A stretch of 64,000 nt of DNA from Candidatus Tokpelaia sp. (GTDB lineage: Bacteria > Pseudomonadota > Alphaproteobacteria > Rhizobiales > Rhizobiaceae). The stretch is from the NCBI RefSeq assembly GCF_008636115.1, contig NZ_QLZD01000020.1, positions 1 to 64,000 on the forward strand, read 5' to 3'. Made by a program: the position numbers and the translations under genes. How positions within the stretch are numbered: the first letter of the stretch is position 1; each line of letters begins with the position of its first letter. Shown one piece after another: positions 34,292 through 44,806 of the stretch. A model generated the notes under the pieces. The model searched no databases, was not told the origin of the DNA, and saw only the letters and a list, made by a program, of their open reading frames with translations.

Positions 34292-35038
34292 CTAAAATTC
34301 CTGCGCAGTCGGGCGCAGGGCAATTTCGTTAATATCGACATTGGCCGGCTGCTCAATGGCATAAGCAATGGCCCGCGCCACAGATTCCGCCGGAATAGCA
34401 GCCTGATAAAAATTCAGCACAAAATCACGGCTGGCTTTATCTTCGCTGCCATATTTCAGCTCGCTGTCTACTGCGCCCGGCTCAACTGTGGTCACGCGAA
34501 TATGGGCGCCGACTTCCTGTCGCAAACCGTCTGAAATGGCGCGGACAGCATATTTTGTCCCCGAATAAACCGTGCCGCCCGGGGCAAAAACCTTAATGCC
34601 GGCAACAGAAGAAATATTGACAAAATGACCGCTTTTCTGTTTTTCAAAAATCGGCAAAGCCGCGGCAATGCCGTAAAGCACACCTTTAATATTTATATCC
34701 ACCATACGATCCCACTCATTCAGGCGGGTCTGGCTCATTGGCGCAATCGCCATTAAACCGGCATTATTGATCAGCACATCAAGCCGGCCATAATGTTTCA
34801 CTGCCGCGGCAATAGCCGCTTTTACCGCTTCGGCCCGGGTGACGTCCAGCTCCAGCGCCAGCGCCTGCCCGCCTGCGGCTTTAATATCTGTGACAATTTT
34901 ATCCAGTCTGTCCTTGCGGCGGGCGGCAATAACCAGTTTTGCCCCGCGCGCCGCCAAATAACGCGCTGTCGCCTCACCCAAACCGCTTGAGCCGCCGGTG
35001 ATGAAAACAATTTTGCCTGCAATAGCATTTTTATCCAT
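34292..35038 (-). CDS. Short-chain dehydrogenase/reductase
   Basis: 248 residues. TGGSSGLGEA (14-23) binds NAD(P), NNAG is near 92, catalytic Ser in NISSVAG and YSGTK near 157-161. AARRKDR after the second strand suggests NADP preference. It resembles the oxidoreductase group of YdfG-like SDRs. Substrate unknown. Confidence 0.88.
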   Translation of the reverse strand: MDKNAIAGKIVFITGGSSGLGEATARYLAARGAKLVIAARRKDRLDKIVTDIKAAGGQALALELDVTRAEAVKAAIAAAVKHYGRLDVLINNAGLMAIAPMSQTRLNEWDRMVDINIKGVLYGIAAALPIFEKQKSGHFVNISSVAGIKVFAPGGTVYSGTKYAVRAISDGLRQEVGAHIRVTTVEPGAVDSELKYGSEDKASRDFVLNFYQAAIPAESVARAIAYAIEQPANVDINEIALRPTAQEF

Positions 35039-35168
35039 GATTTACCTCAATAAATTGCCGCCGGCCTGCACCTTCAGCAAGGCAGCGGTTTAAGCATTAC
35101 CAAAACTTAAAGGCAGAAAGTGAAATTTTAAAGGCGGCAATACATTTCTTTGCAGAAACAGCAAACTG

Positions 35169-35630
35169 TTAATATTTGCCGGTAGAGCCGAAACCGGAGC
35201 CGCCGCGTTCCGTGTCGTCCAGTTCTGCCGCAAGCCGGAATTGTGCCGTTAACACCGGGGCAATCAGCGCCTGGGCAATGCGCATGCCGCGGCTTATGGT
35301 AAAATTTTCCTGCCCCAGATTAACAAGCAGCACCTGCACCTCACCGCGATAATCGCTATCTATTGTCCCCGGCGCATTTAAAACAGTAATGCCATGCCTG
35401 AAACTGAGGCCGGAACGCGGGCGAATTTGCATTTCATAGCCTTTCGGCAGGGCAAAACACAGGCCGGTAGGGATAAGCCGGCGCTGCATTGGCGCCAGCA
35501 TTAGCGGCGCATTGGCCGCCACCGCCGCCGGCAAATCAAACCCTGCCGCGCCGGTGGTTTTATAAACGGGCAGATCCAGCCCTTCAGCGTGCGGCAGTTT
35601 AATGAGCGGCAGAACAAGATCACGCGGCAT
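35169..35630 (-). CDS. dut: Deoxyuridine 5'-triphosphate nucleotidohydrolase
   Basis: 153 residues with all five trimeric dUTPase motifs: AAGFDLPAA (motif 1), [11 protein letters not shown] (2), [14 protein letters not shown] (3), [13 protein letters not shown] (4) and C-terminal [10 protein letters not shown] (5). It converts dUTP to dUMP. In this family dut usually follows coaBC; here the AT-rich two-gene unit has inserted upstream of it, ending 17 bases away. Confidence 0.96.
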   Translation of the reverse strand: MPRDLVLPLIKLPHAEGLDLPVYKTTGAAGFDLPAAVAANAPLMLAPMQRRLIPTGLCFALPKGYEMQIRPRSGLSFRHGITVLNAPGTIDSDYRGEVQVLLVNLGQENFTISRGMRIAQALIAPVLTAQFRLAAELDDTERGGSGFGSTGKY

Positions 35631-35646
35631 AATTTATCCTATAGAT

Positions 35647-36519
35647 TCAAATTTTTCTTTTTGAGTTCGTGAGATAGCGATCTTGTGTTATAGGAGCCTT
35701 ATAAATATCGCCATTGAGGAAAGAAAGTAATTGTTTAATTTCTTTTTTTTCATGTGGCATAATAATTTTGTCATTCCGAATTTGTATATCAAAATCTATT
35801 TCTTTTGCTGCTGTCTCTATAGTAATTATATCGATATTTAAAATATTGCCTCGCGATATGAAACTTATCATCTTCCTGATAGGTTCATCAGCCTGCTTCA
35901 AAAAATCGTCTGCGGAAGCACAAGAAAAAATAGGATTCATCGCAAAATTCCTGGTTTCTTCTTCTGTTGCTTCTTTAAAAAGATGTCCTATATTGATGAT
36001 CGCACGCAATATATGGAAGCTTTTAAATTTTATTTCATTGTTATCAACGACTGCACTTAGCTTATCATCTAAAGAGAATGCAAGGTCTGTAAGTCTATTG
36101 AACGCGTTGTTGTTCAAGAAAAGAGTCCATTTATGCTCCAATATTTGTTTTTTAGTAAAATTTTGAACAGAAATTTGTATATTACCCTGAGCCGGTTGCC
36201 CGATAAATAAAGCTTTTATCCCCAGATCTGCGAATCTTCTGGTGTCGATGTCATCGCATCTAACAGGATTGCTTACAGCTTCCTGTAATTGATTTATTTC
36301 AGGGCATTGTGTTATTTCTATTGTGAGAATCTGGCTGCCATCGGGCTTATACATTCCGTTATAGGGAATCTCTTGGTCAATATTTCCTAAAAAAGCATTT
36401 TTTTGTTCATCGAAAAGCTCAATAACAGAGGACAGAGTGCTTTCATCTAAAGGAACGCGGTAAATCACTAACGGAGCTTCTTTATGTTCACGGCATAAAG
36501 CGAATAAATTCCGTGTCAT
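35647..36519 (-). CDS. kwaB: KwaB-like protein (DUF4868), Kiwa anti-phage system
   Basis: 290 residues with GAGGAGGTGAG before the ATG. The C-terminal half follows the DUF4868 pattern: IRKMISFISRGNIL near 210, AAKEIDFDIQIRNDKIIMP near 235-255, then LLSFLNGDIYKAPI and terminal YLTNSKRKI. DUF4868 is the KwaB family, which in Kiwa acts with a membrane partner and binds DNA during phage infection. The partner here ends 9 bases upstream. The gene is distinctly AT-rich compared with its neighbours, indicating transfer. Confidence 0.72.
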   Translation of the reverse strand: MTRNLFALCREHKEAPLVIYRVPLDESTLSSVIELFDEQKNAFLGNIDQEIPYNGMYKPDGSQILTIEITQCPEINQLQEAVSNPVRCDDIDTRRFADLGIKALFIGQPAQGNIQISVQNFTKKQILEHKWTLFLNNNAFNRLTDLAFSLDDKLSAVVDNNEIKFKSFHILRAIINIGHLFKEATEEETRNFAMNPIFSCASADDFLKQADEPIRKMISFISRGNILNIDIITIETAAKEIDFDIQIRNDKIIMPHEKKEIKQLLSFLNGDIYKAPITQDRYLTNSKRKI

Positions 36520-36528
36520 CTCACCTCC

Positions 36529-37035
36529 TCAATCAACCCGCAGGAGAACATACTCTGTCAGTCGCACTATTTCAATAGGTTTTTGTGTATCTCTGATTGG
36601 TTTCTTTGTCATTATAAGATAGGAAATATTATTGCTTTCCTCGATACTATAAAAGCGCCAACCGAATACTCTCAGAACGGGATTAAAACTGCAATCGGCG
36701 CTTGCTGTTTTTACAATTACGAAGACAAATGCTATAATGCATAATGCCCGTAGCTTTGAATAATTATCCAAAACAAGCAAAGGTGATAAATAAAACATTA
36801 AATAATCTATATTGCTATTATTATCCATTTTTGCAGATTTAAATTTGATAGATATTTTTTCACCGTATTTTTGTGTTATTTTTATAATGTTATACGTAAT
36901 TATTATAATGGATAAGCTCAGTATAAACAAAATTACAGAATATAGTTTTTCTTTAGGCCATAAAACAAAAGCCGCAATTAAAAAAGCGGGAGTCATTGAC
37001 GTAAAAGTAAGCAAAAAACGTGCGAAAATGCTCAT
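36529..37035 (-). CDS. kwaA: KwaA-like membrane protein, Kiwa anti-phage system
   Basis: 168 residues from ATG 37035 (ATG 37065 would add ten; neither has a clear ribosome site). Four hydrophobic segments are visible, near residues 5-27, 31-54, 81-95 and 100-118. A cytoplasmic C-terminal part follows with FNPVLRVFGWRFYSIEESNN and ends RLTEYVLLRVD, which I associate with KwaA. AT-rich like kwaB. Size, topology and pairing support Kiwa; sequence similarity is judged from memory. Confidence 0.65.
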   Translation of the reverse strand: MSIFARFLLTFTSMTPAFLIAAFVLWPKEKLYSVILFILSLSIIIITYNIIKITQKYGEKISIKFKSAKMDNNSNIDYLMFYLSPLLVLDNYSKLRALCIIAFVFVIVKTASADCSFNPVLRVFGWRFYSIEESNNISYLIMTKKPIRDTQKPIEIVRLTEYVLLRVD

Positions 37036-37298
37036 AGCGCTGCGGGCTCTTATAACTGGACACATTTTGCGCCCGGCCTGTTAGGATACCAGCGGTGAAA
37101 ACCAAGGTGCCGCAAGCGTCCGGACGTTCATTCCTGCTCCAGGTCTCTCGCCGTGAACCGGTGTCATTTTCTTTTGCGGAAATGGCAAATGCCAGAATTT
37201 TCTTTTCCGGAAGGGAAGAAAAAGAACGGAGCGGACGCCTGAAAAATTATGCCATTGTAAAATATCCCCGGATAGTTTCAATCACATAATGCTCGGTT

Positions 37299-38960
37299 TC
37301 AGGAGGTGGAAAGCTGGGCTTCCATCAGATCAACCGCGTGCAGAAATTTATCGGCGCTTTCTTCCGGCAGCAGGCGGCGGCGTTTATAATCATAATAAAT
37401 ATGGCGTTCTGCTTCCAGCGCCCGCAAACGCAGCAATCTCTCCACTTTGCTGTCCTGCTCATGCCGCTGGGCCTTTTCTTCGCTGTCATTATCGGCAGAG
37501 AGAGAGGTCAGCCGGTCGCGGTAAATTTGCATAATATGCGCGCCGGCATTCGTATAAATATCGGCATCACTTTGACCCTGGCATAAATTATGGGTTTCCT
37601 TTTCCACCGCCTGAATCGCGGCTTCATAAGCGGCGGCCTGGGCGGTTTCTTCTTCCTTGCGGGAAGAGGCTTCCTGCGGCAGTTTCAAATCGCATAATAA
37701 AAAGGGCAGGGCAATACTGGCGGCAATCAGCGACAGCACGATCACACCCGCTGCCAGAAATATGGCCAGGTCACGCACAGGGAAGGGCTGGCCATTGGCC
37801 AGAAATAGCGGCAAAGTCAGCACCCCGGCCAGGGTTACCGTGCCGCGCACCCCGGCAAAAGAAGTGGCGGCCACCAGCTTCCAGCCCGGATTAAAGGTTT
37901 GTATCCCCCGTCTTGTGGCATTAAACATGGTAAAACGCAGCGATACCCATACCCAGATAAAGCGCAGCAAAATTAAAACCGCATAAATAATTGCCACATA
38001 AACCAGCAGCCAGAGCGGGTTTTGGTGACCGGTATCGCGCACAATATTGGCTGCGCCGCTGATAATTTCCGGTAATTGCTCCCCCAGCAGCACAAAAATA
38101 ATGCCATTGGCAACAAATTGCAATGTGTTCCACACGGCTAGGCGGCGCATGCGGGTGGTGGCGGCATTTTGGGCATAATCTTCCATAAAGCTCATCATAA
38201 TGCCGGCCGCTACTGACGCCAGAATGCCGGAAGCCTCAACATGCTCGGCCAGTAAATAGGCGATAAAGGGGATAAGAAGGCTGATAATAATTTGCGAACC
38301 GGCTTCCAGTTGAAAGCGGGCAAATAACCAACTGGCCGCGCGAGCAATGATAAAAGTTGTCGCTGCGCCAATAATCAGCCCGGCCAGGGCTGTCCATAAA
38401 AATGTGCCGAAAGCGGCAATCAGCGAAAAACTGCCGGTCATGGCGGCGGCCACGGCAAAACGCATGGAAACCAGGCCGGAAGCATCATTGAGCAGCGATT
38501 CCCCTTCCAGAATATGCAACAGCCTTTTCGGCACGCTAATCTTGGCCGTAATGGCGGAAACCGCTACCGGATCAGTCGGCGACATAATGGCCGCCAGGGC
38601 AAAAGCCACGGCCAGCGGCATAGCCGGAATCAGCCAATGCATAAAATAACCGCCGAAAATCACCGTGAACACCACCAGAAACAGTGCCATTTCCAATATT
38701 GTCCAGCGGTCGCGAATCAGCCCTTCTTTGGGAATGCTCCAACCATCGGCAAACAGCAGCGGCGGCAAAAACAGCAGCATAAACAGTTCCGGCTGCAACG
38801 CTACGCCCAGCCCGCCAAAAGCAGCCAAGGCTGCGCCGACAGCGATTTGAATAAGCGGGGTCGGTATGGCAATTTGCAAAAACCGGGTAACAAACAGCGT
38901 AATGATATGGCCGACAACTACAGCCATCAGCAAAATCAGGACAATCATTACTGCTTCCAT
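37299..38960 (-). CDS. Na+/H+ antiporter (CPA1/NhaP type)
   Basis: 553 residues, about 12 membrane segments in the first 420, then a charged cytoplasmic tail. The ion-binding signature ND is in EGESLLNDASGL near 135, and AAIMSPTDPVAV near 105 is the typical TDP motif. It exchanges protons for sodium (perhaps potassium) across the inner membrane. The soluble tail (420-553) is Glu/Lys rich, possibly regulatory. Confidence 0.9.
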   Translation of the reverse strand: MEAVMIVLILLMAVVVGHIITLFVTRFLQIAIPTPLIQIAVGAALAAFGGLGVALQPELFMLLFLPPLLFADGWSIPKEGLIRDRWTILEMALFLVVFTVIFGGYFMHWLIPAMPLAVAFALAAIMSPTDPVAVSAITAKISVPKRLLHILEGESLLNDASGLVSMRFAVAAAMTGSFSLIAAFGTFLWTALAGLIIGAATTFIIARAASWLFARFQLEAGSQIIISLLIPFIAYLLAEHVEASGILASVAAGIMMSFMEDYAQNAATTRMRRLAVWNTLQFVANGIIFVLLGEQLPEIISGAANIVRDTGHQNPLWLLVYVAIIYAVLILLRFIWVWVSLRFTMFNATRRGIQTFNPGWKLVAATSFAGVRGTVTLAGVLTLPLFLANGQPFPVRDLAIFLAAGVIVLSLIAASIALPFLLCDLKLPQEASSRKEEETAQAAAYEAAIQAVEKETHNLCQGQSDADIYTNAGAHIMQIYRDRLTSLSADNDSEEKAQRHEQDSKVERLLRLRALEAERHIYYDYKRRRLLPEESADKFLHAVDLMEAQLSTS

Positions 38961-39192
38961 AAAAACCTCTGCACACAGCTATAGAAACCTGCCGGAAAGG
39001 CCGGCCTTTGATAATAGACAGGAACTTATTTTATAAGGGTAAAAATCCGGATTACAAGACTGATATTGCAGATATTGCGCCCGGTTGCGCCGCTTTTTTG
39101 CCTTGAAGCAGGCCGCCGGCACGCTGCCATTGTAAGCTCAGCTTGAGGTGAAGCAAACGCTGCTTTGCAGGCAAACAGTGCGATAAGCACTC

Positions 39193-39277
39193 TGGTACGG
39201 GTGGTCGGACTCGAACCGACACTCTTTGCAGAAATGGATTTTGAGTCCATCGCGTCTACCAGTTCCGCCACACCCGC
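39193..39277 (-). tRNA. tRNA-Leu(CAA)
   Basis: 85 bases with encoded CCA, long variable arm. Acceptor GCGGGTG pairs CACCCGT; anticodon stem ATGGA/TCCAT around CTCAAAA gives anticodon CAA; T arm GTCGG-TTCGAGT-CCGAC. Confidence 0.96.
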
Positions 39278-39557
39278 CCGAACCGCAGCCCCCGCGCCCG
39301 GAAACAGTCCAAAGCCCCCAGGCACCATATATCCCAAGCGCAACTATAGCAGAATTGCCTTTGCGTCAACTCTTTCCTTGCTGCCTGACAGCAAAAATAA
39401 GGCCTCTCAGCCGGTTTTCCCCTATTTTTCTACGTATAGGGAAAATTTACATAATTTCGGCGTAATTTCAGGCTTGTCTTTCTTTTCGGCCTTGGAATGA
39501 GGTTCGGCTCATATTCTGTCGTCTTCAGATATTTGCCTGCAAAACCGGTTTAGCTTT

Positions 39558-40253
39558 ATGGAATCACCACAGACTGCCTCAGGCAAAGGCCAAAAATCGC
39601 CGGCCGATACGGCGCCTGCCGGCCGCGGCGATAATCACCGCCGGCCGGAGAAAAAGACCGCGCTGCAAAGGATGACAGTGTGGACAGTGTCGCTCGCCGG
39701 CCGCCCGGCGGCGGAATATTGGCTCTATTTTGTCACTTTTCTGGAAAGTTCGATTTTCCCCATTCCCAGTGATGCGCTTTATGTGCCTATGGTGATGATA
39801 AAACCGGAAAAAGCCTGGCGTTATGCTTTTTGGGTCAGTTTTTTTTCTATTGCCGGCGGTGTGGCCGGCTGGGCTATCGGCCATTTTGCTTATGATATAT
39901 TGGCGGCGCCGCTTTTGCGCTTTTACGGCAAATTTGAGCAGTTTGAGGCTCTACGCGGTTCGGCCTCGGCCGATTTTGTGCTGTTTTTATTGATAAGTTC
40001 CGGCTTTTTTCACCTGCCGCCGATAAAAATTGTCACTATTTTATCCGGTGCGGCGGGGGTGCCTTTATGGCTGTTTATTGTTTCTGCCATTATTGCCCGC
40101 GCCGGGCGCTATTATCTGCTGGCCTGGCTTATCCGGCGCTATGATACTGTGTTGATAGAGTTTTTACAAAAACATCTTAAGGCTATTTCTCTTGTGGGCG
40201 CGGCATTATGTATTCTTGTTTTTGTGCTTTATATGTGTATAGTCTACGGCTGA
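39558..40253 (+). CDS. YqaA/DedA-family membrane protein
   Basis: 231 residues. A hydrophilic Pro-rich N-terminus of about 45 residues precedes the membrane part, which contains FLESSIFPIPSDALYVPMVM, the YqaA/DedA re-entrant signature, and GVPLWLFIVSAIIARAGRYYLLAW. The family moves lipids or maintains envelope proton balance. It lies 66 bases upstream of dsbB, an arrangement seen in rhizobia. The start may be internal (ATG 39672). Confidence 0.85.
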   Translation: MESPQTASGKGQKSPADTAPAGRGDNHRRPEKKTALQRMTVWTVSLAGRPAAEYWLYFVTFLESSIFPIPSDALYVPMVMIKPEKAWRYAFWVSFFSIAGGVAGWAIGHFAYDILAAPLLRFYGKFEQFEALRGSASADFVLFLLISSGFFHLPPIKIVTILSGAAGVPLWLFIVSAIIARAGRYYLLAWLIRRYDTVLIEFLQKHLKAISLVGAALCILVFVLYMCIVYG

Positions 40254-40319
40254 GGCCGGCTCGGCACATGCTTTTGCCGTGCCGGGGTGGCTGAATTGCT
40301 TCAGGAGAGGGAATTGCTT

Positions 40320-40859
40320 ATGCGCCTTTTGTCAGATATACGCCTGCTGCAAGGCAGTTTTGCCGCATTATTATGTGTGGTTCTGACCGGCACTGTAGCG
40401 CTGGCACTGGCGCTGCAATATATTGGCGGTTTTTTGCCGTGTGAATTATGCCTGCTGGAGCGTATACCCTATTATATCGGCGCCTCTCTGGCAGCTCTGG
40501 CTTTTGTTGCCGCGCTCTGCCGCTGCCCGCCCAAATGGGTGGCTTTTCTGTTTATTTTCATTGCCTTGCTCATGTTTTATGACGCAGCCCTTTCGGTTTA
40601 TCATGTCGGGGTAGAGCTGAAATACTGGCCGGGGCCGGACGGCTGTTCTTTGGCCGCTGCCCAGGCACAACAGGCCGGATCATTGCTCGATAGCCTGAAT
40701 GACAGCGCCCGTATTATCCCCTGTGAAGTGCCGGCGGGTTATATTTTTGGTATTTCCTTTGCCGGGTGGAACGCGCTTGCCACTTTCTTTTTTGCCCTTT
40801 GTGCGGTTTTTGCTGCTCGCTTCCCTCTCACCCGGGCGCGCCGGCAGCATTCTGCCTAG
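40320..40859 (+). CDS. dsbB: Disulfide bond formation protein B
   Basis: 179 residues from ATG 40320, nine bases after AGGAGAGG. Four membrane helices. The first periplasmic loop has CELC (Cys41, Cys44), the second has Cys near 110 (GPDGCSL) and 137 (RIIPCEVP). It re-oxidises DsbA and passes electrons to quinone. The second loop is longer than usual, as in other rhizobial DsbB proteins. Confidence 0.88.
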   Translation: MRLLSDIRLLQGSFAALLCVVLTGTVALALALQYIGGFLPCELCLLERIPYYIGASLAALAFVAALCRCPPKWVAFLFIFIALLMFYDAALSVYHVGVELKYWPGPDGCSLAAAQAQQAGSLLDSLNDSARIIPCEVPAGYIFGISFAGWNALATFFFALCAVFAARFPLTRARRQHSA

Positions 40860-40937
40860 CTGCAAAGAGTATCAGGGAGTTTTGAGATTTCTTATTATAA
40901 TCTTGCGTGATATTTTTATATATCTGCTTTCAAATCA

Positions 40938-41189
40938 ATGCTGAAAACTATATTTTCAGTGAATATAGAGCAAGCAGCTATTATCAGGAATCATAAGCTG
41001 AGAAAACAACGAACTTACAAAAATAAAACTTCCGCTTCCGGTAACAGAAATTGTGCGAAGATTGGGAATATAGTGCGAACGTCCGATGGCAGAGCCTATC
41101 TTAATGTCGGCAATAAATCTTTATGTTCTGACGGGCACGGATATGAGCATATAGGCACTATGACAATACGCGATGACGGGAGAACATAG
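40938..41189 (+). CDS. Small hypothetical protein with GN-SDG repeats
   Basis: 83 residues. The C-terminal part repeats a short pattern: GNIVRTSDGRAYLNVGNKSL then CSDGHGYEHIG and IRDDGRT. Similar glycine/aspartate repeats occur in small secreted hypotheticals, but no signal peptide is visible with this start, and no ribosome site is clear. Base composition is low in GC. Unassigned. Confidence 0.45.
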   Translation: MLKTIFSVNIEQAAIIRNHKLRKQRTYKNKTSASGNRNCAKIGNIVRTSDGRAYLNVGNKSLCSDGHGYEHIGTMTIRDDGRT

Positions 41190-41221
41190 TGGCGGTAGGC
41201 TAATGATCTTAGCCGCTGAAT

Positions 41222-41840
41222 CTACCTGGTTATCGCCGCCGGGGATTTGTAATCGGCGTGCGGGGCTTTGGCTTGGTCGGCCTGTTTTTGTGAATGAAGG
41301 CTGCCGGCGGTATCGTAGTTTTTGTCGTAAACTTTTCTTTCTATAACGCGCAAGGCAAGCAGATTGCGCGTTTCAGTATCGGTGAGTTTCGGGGCGATGC
41401 TGTCGATGAGTCGAGCATTTTCGGGACTGTAAGTTGCAGGCAGTATATGCTCAACAGCTTTCCTGTCTTCAGCGATTATTTCCCATGCGCGTGTTGCTTT
41501 CAGGCAGTCTTTCCATTTTTCGCGTTTAATTTCATCTTTAAACAGCTCTTGCTCGACCGGTGAAATACAGTCTTTGAGGCCTGTCTTTTTATGGCTTATT
41601 TCATAAAAGCCGACAAGTTTGCCTCTGTCTTTTTGCAGCCTTCCCGCCAGATTACGGGCATTTTTTGTAACATAAACGGCTGCTAAATCTCCTTTTTGTG
41701 ATTTTTTCAAGAAATTATCAATGGACAGGAAATTGACGCTGCCCCATTCTTGCCTGTCAAAATCATATGTGGCACAAGAAGAAAATATTTCTGTTTATGC
41801 CGACAATCTCCCGCAGTTTTTTCTCTTCAGCCTTAGCCAT
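41222..41840 (-). pseudogene. Frameshifted gene of unknown family
   Basis: A start at ATG 41840, seven bases after AAGGAG, encodes MAKAEEKKLREIVGI and then runs into a stop. The neighbouring frame continues at the same point with TEIFSSCATYDFDRQEWGSV and stays open to 41222. The full span is 619 bases, one more than a multiple of three, so a single-base insertion (or two-base loss) near 41795 explains it. The long part contains GKLVGFYEISHKKTGLKD and KWKDCLKATRAWEI. No family recognised; intact length would be about 205. Confidence 0.55.
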
Positions 41841-41945
41841 TGCATAACTCCTTCACTTCTTCATGGGCAGATTAAAGGCTATATTAGTGTGTTTTACGGT
41901 AAAATCCTTTTCTGGAATTGTAAATATAGCTATAAGGCCTGTTAA

Positions 41946-43034
<1,089 letters not shown>

Positions 43035-43370
43035 ATTTATTGCGCTACTGGCACCTTTTGCCTGGTAAGGCATTGCTGCATTGTGCAGCTGACCTTGTCG
43101 CTTTTGCCCGCTTTATTCCCTGCTCTGTTGCCTGCTGTTTTATCCTACTTATTGCGTTTCTATCCGGTAGCTTATCAATTCTTCGGCAGAGCTGCAAAAT
43201 ATGGCTCAAATTCGGCGCCGATAATTCCTCACTTTTTGCTGACCGGCAATGTTATCAATTTTTCAGTTAAGAATGATTCAAAAAATCTCCCTGGATTGCT
43301 GCCCCATTGCTTGTCAAACTTTAAACAATCCACTAAATATTAAACTATTCAACAATGCTGGAGTGTAGGT
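43035..43370. other. Gene-free spacer between obgE and the ParA-like gene
   Basis: 336 bases, AT-richer towards its right end, with no credible frame. It appears to be the left part of the segment that separates the two obgE 3' ends. Confidence 0.5.
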
Positions 43371-44435
43371 ATGGCGAAATCTATTTGTTTATTTAACCAT
43401 AAAGGAGGTGTAAGCAAAACTACAACGGCTTTCAATCTTGGCTGGAGTCTGGCTGATATGGGGAAGAAAACGCTCATAGTAGATTTGGATTCGCAATGCA
43501 ATTTGACCGGGATCGTTCTGGGTTTCGAAGCCGTGGGTGATGACAAGTTGGACGCTTTTTATAAAAGCCGGGATAATCTCACAATGAAGCCTATTGTTGA
43601 GGCTTTGATAGATGGCACTGCTCCGCGGACTTTTATGGAAACTGATAAGGGAAAATTATTATCTACCAAGCATAATAATTTGTTTTTGCTGCCTGGCTAT
43701 ATCAATGTAGCTGATTTAGATGCACAGATTAGCGTTTCGTTAAAGATCGCTTCCGGTATTCCCGCTACAAGAAATATACCAGGGAATTTACCTAAAATTC
43801 TTCAGGAAATAGCTGCTGCTAATAAAATAGATTATATGCTTTATGATCTGAGCCCTAATGTCGGTGGTCTAAACGAAGTTGCGTTAATGTCCAGTGATTA
43901 TTTTATTGTCCCGACTTCGCCGGATTATTTTTGCCTGCAGGCGGTTGGCTCGCTGGAAAAAAATATTATGAAATGGCATAGAGAAATTGAGCGCTTCAGA
44001 GAGGATAATCAATTTGATCCGGCTAGTTTTCCTATTAAAAACAGGCCTAAATTCATAGGCGCAATCCAACAGAGATATCGCCCCAGAAATGAACGGCCTG
44101 CTAAATCATTTCGCGAGTGGATTGATTTAATCAGGGAAAATATTGACTCAAAGCTTGTGCCGTCGTTAGAAAGTATTGGTTGTGTAATTCCGCGCGCCAA
44201 GCTTGAACAGGCATTGAAAGGCACAAATCTCAAACCGTATGATCTGGAGCAAGTGCCTGACTTTAATTCTCTTATTGCTATAAGCCAGAAACTGTCAAAG
44301 CCGATTTTTGCTTTAACCGATGAGGATATAGGTCAGGTTGGTAATATACAGGAAACTATGACGGAGAATAGAGATAAATTTGCTGCTCTTTTTAAAGAAT
44401 TAGCGCAAAGAGTGGTAGTTCTGACCAGTCACTAA
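43371..44435 (+). CDS. ParA-family AAA ATPase (isolated)
   Basis: 354 residues. Deviant Walker A KGGVSKTTT (11-19) with the ParA signature lysine, Walker A' LIVDLDSQCN near 40, and switch region YDLSPNVGGLNEVAL near 160. The C-terminal third (IPRAKLEQALKGTNLKPYD...) is beyond the usual ParA core. No parB or parS-like partner is adjacent. The low GC and its position between two obgE 3' ends suggest it came with a small integrating element. Role in DNA segregation is uncertain. Confidence 0.82.
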   Translation: MAKSICLFNHKGGVSKTTTAFNLGWSLADMGKKTLIVDLDSQCNLTGIVLGFEAVGDDKLDAFYKSRDNLTMKPIVEALIDGTAPRTFMETDKGKLLSTKHNNLFLLPGYINVADLDAQISVSLKIASGIPATRNIPGNLPKILQEIAAANKIDYMLYDLSPNVGGLNEVALMSSDYFIVPTSPDYFCLQAVGSLEKNIMKWHREIERFREDNQFDPASFPIKNRPKFIGAIQQRYRPRNERPAKSFREWIDLIRENIDSKLVPSLESIGCVIPRAKLEQALKGTNLKPYDLEQVPDFNSLIAISQKLSKPIFALTDEDIGQVGNIQETMTENRDKFAALFKELAQRVVVLTSH

Positions 44436-44437
44436 AT

Positions 44438-44560
44438 TATAGCGGGCTGACGCCGCTGATGCACGCCGTTTTTAACGCTATAGAAGCGGCGAGAAAACAG
44501 GGTGCGCCGCAGGCTGTGCGGGGGATAGCTGCAAAAAGCCGGGATAGAGAAAAGCAGTAA
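44438..44560 (+). pseudogene. Second, diverged 3' end of obgE
   Basis: 40 codons reading YSGLTPLMHAVFNAIEAARK then QGAPQAVRGIAAKSRDREKQ and a stop. They align with the intact ObgE end [20 protein letters not shown] from 42918. DNA identity over the first 60 bases is about three quarters. There is no start; it is a displaced gene end, separated from obgE by the ParA-like gene. Confidence 0.8.
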
Positions 44561-44723
44561 AGCCTGAAAAATTCGCCGCCGCTTGCCAGCTAGCCCGGCC
44601 TTGTTCTGCTGCCTTTGTCTGTTGCTTGTCTTTGCTGCCGCAGGCCAAGGCGGCCTTGCGGCGCGGCTTCGACCCGGCGCCGAAGATTGGCCCCATGCGC
44701 TGCGCGAAGCGGCCCAGAGCAGC

Positions 44724-44750
44724 AAAAACCGCCTGCCGCACGACAGGCGG
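44724..44750 (-). terminator. Terminator of the 44807 gene
   Basis: CCGCCTG (44729-44735) and CAGGCGG (44744-44750) form the stem; on the minus strand it is followed by TTTTTG. It lies about 57 bases past the stop of the small secreted protein gene. Confidence 0.65.
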
Positions 44751-44806
44751 CTTTGCCGGTATTTCAGGCCTTGCTATTTACCGTTATTTCAAGCGGTTCC
44801 TCGCTG

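Noticed and set aside
44432-44741. Minus-strand frames opposite the obgE remnant
   Set aside because: The plus-strand similarity to ObgE explains this stretch; the minus frames have no domain or start site.
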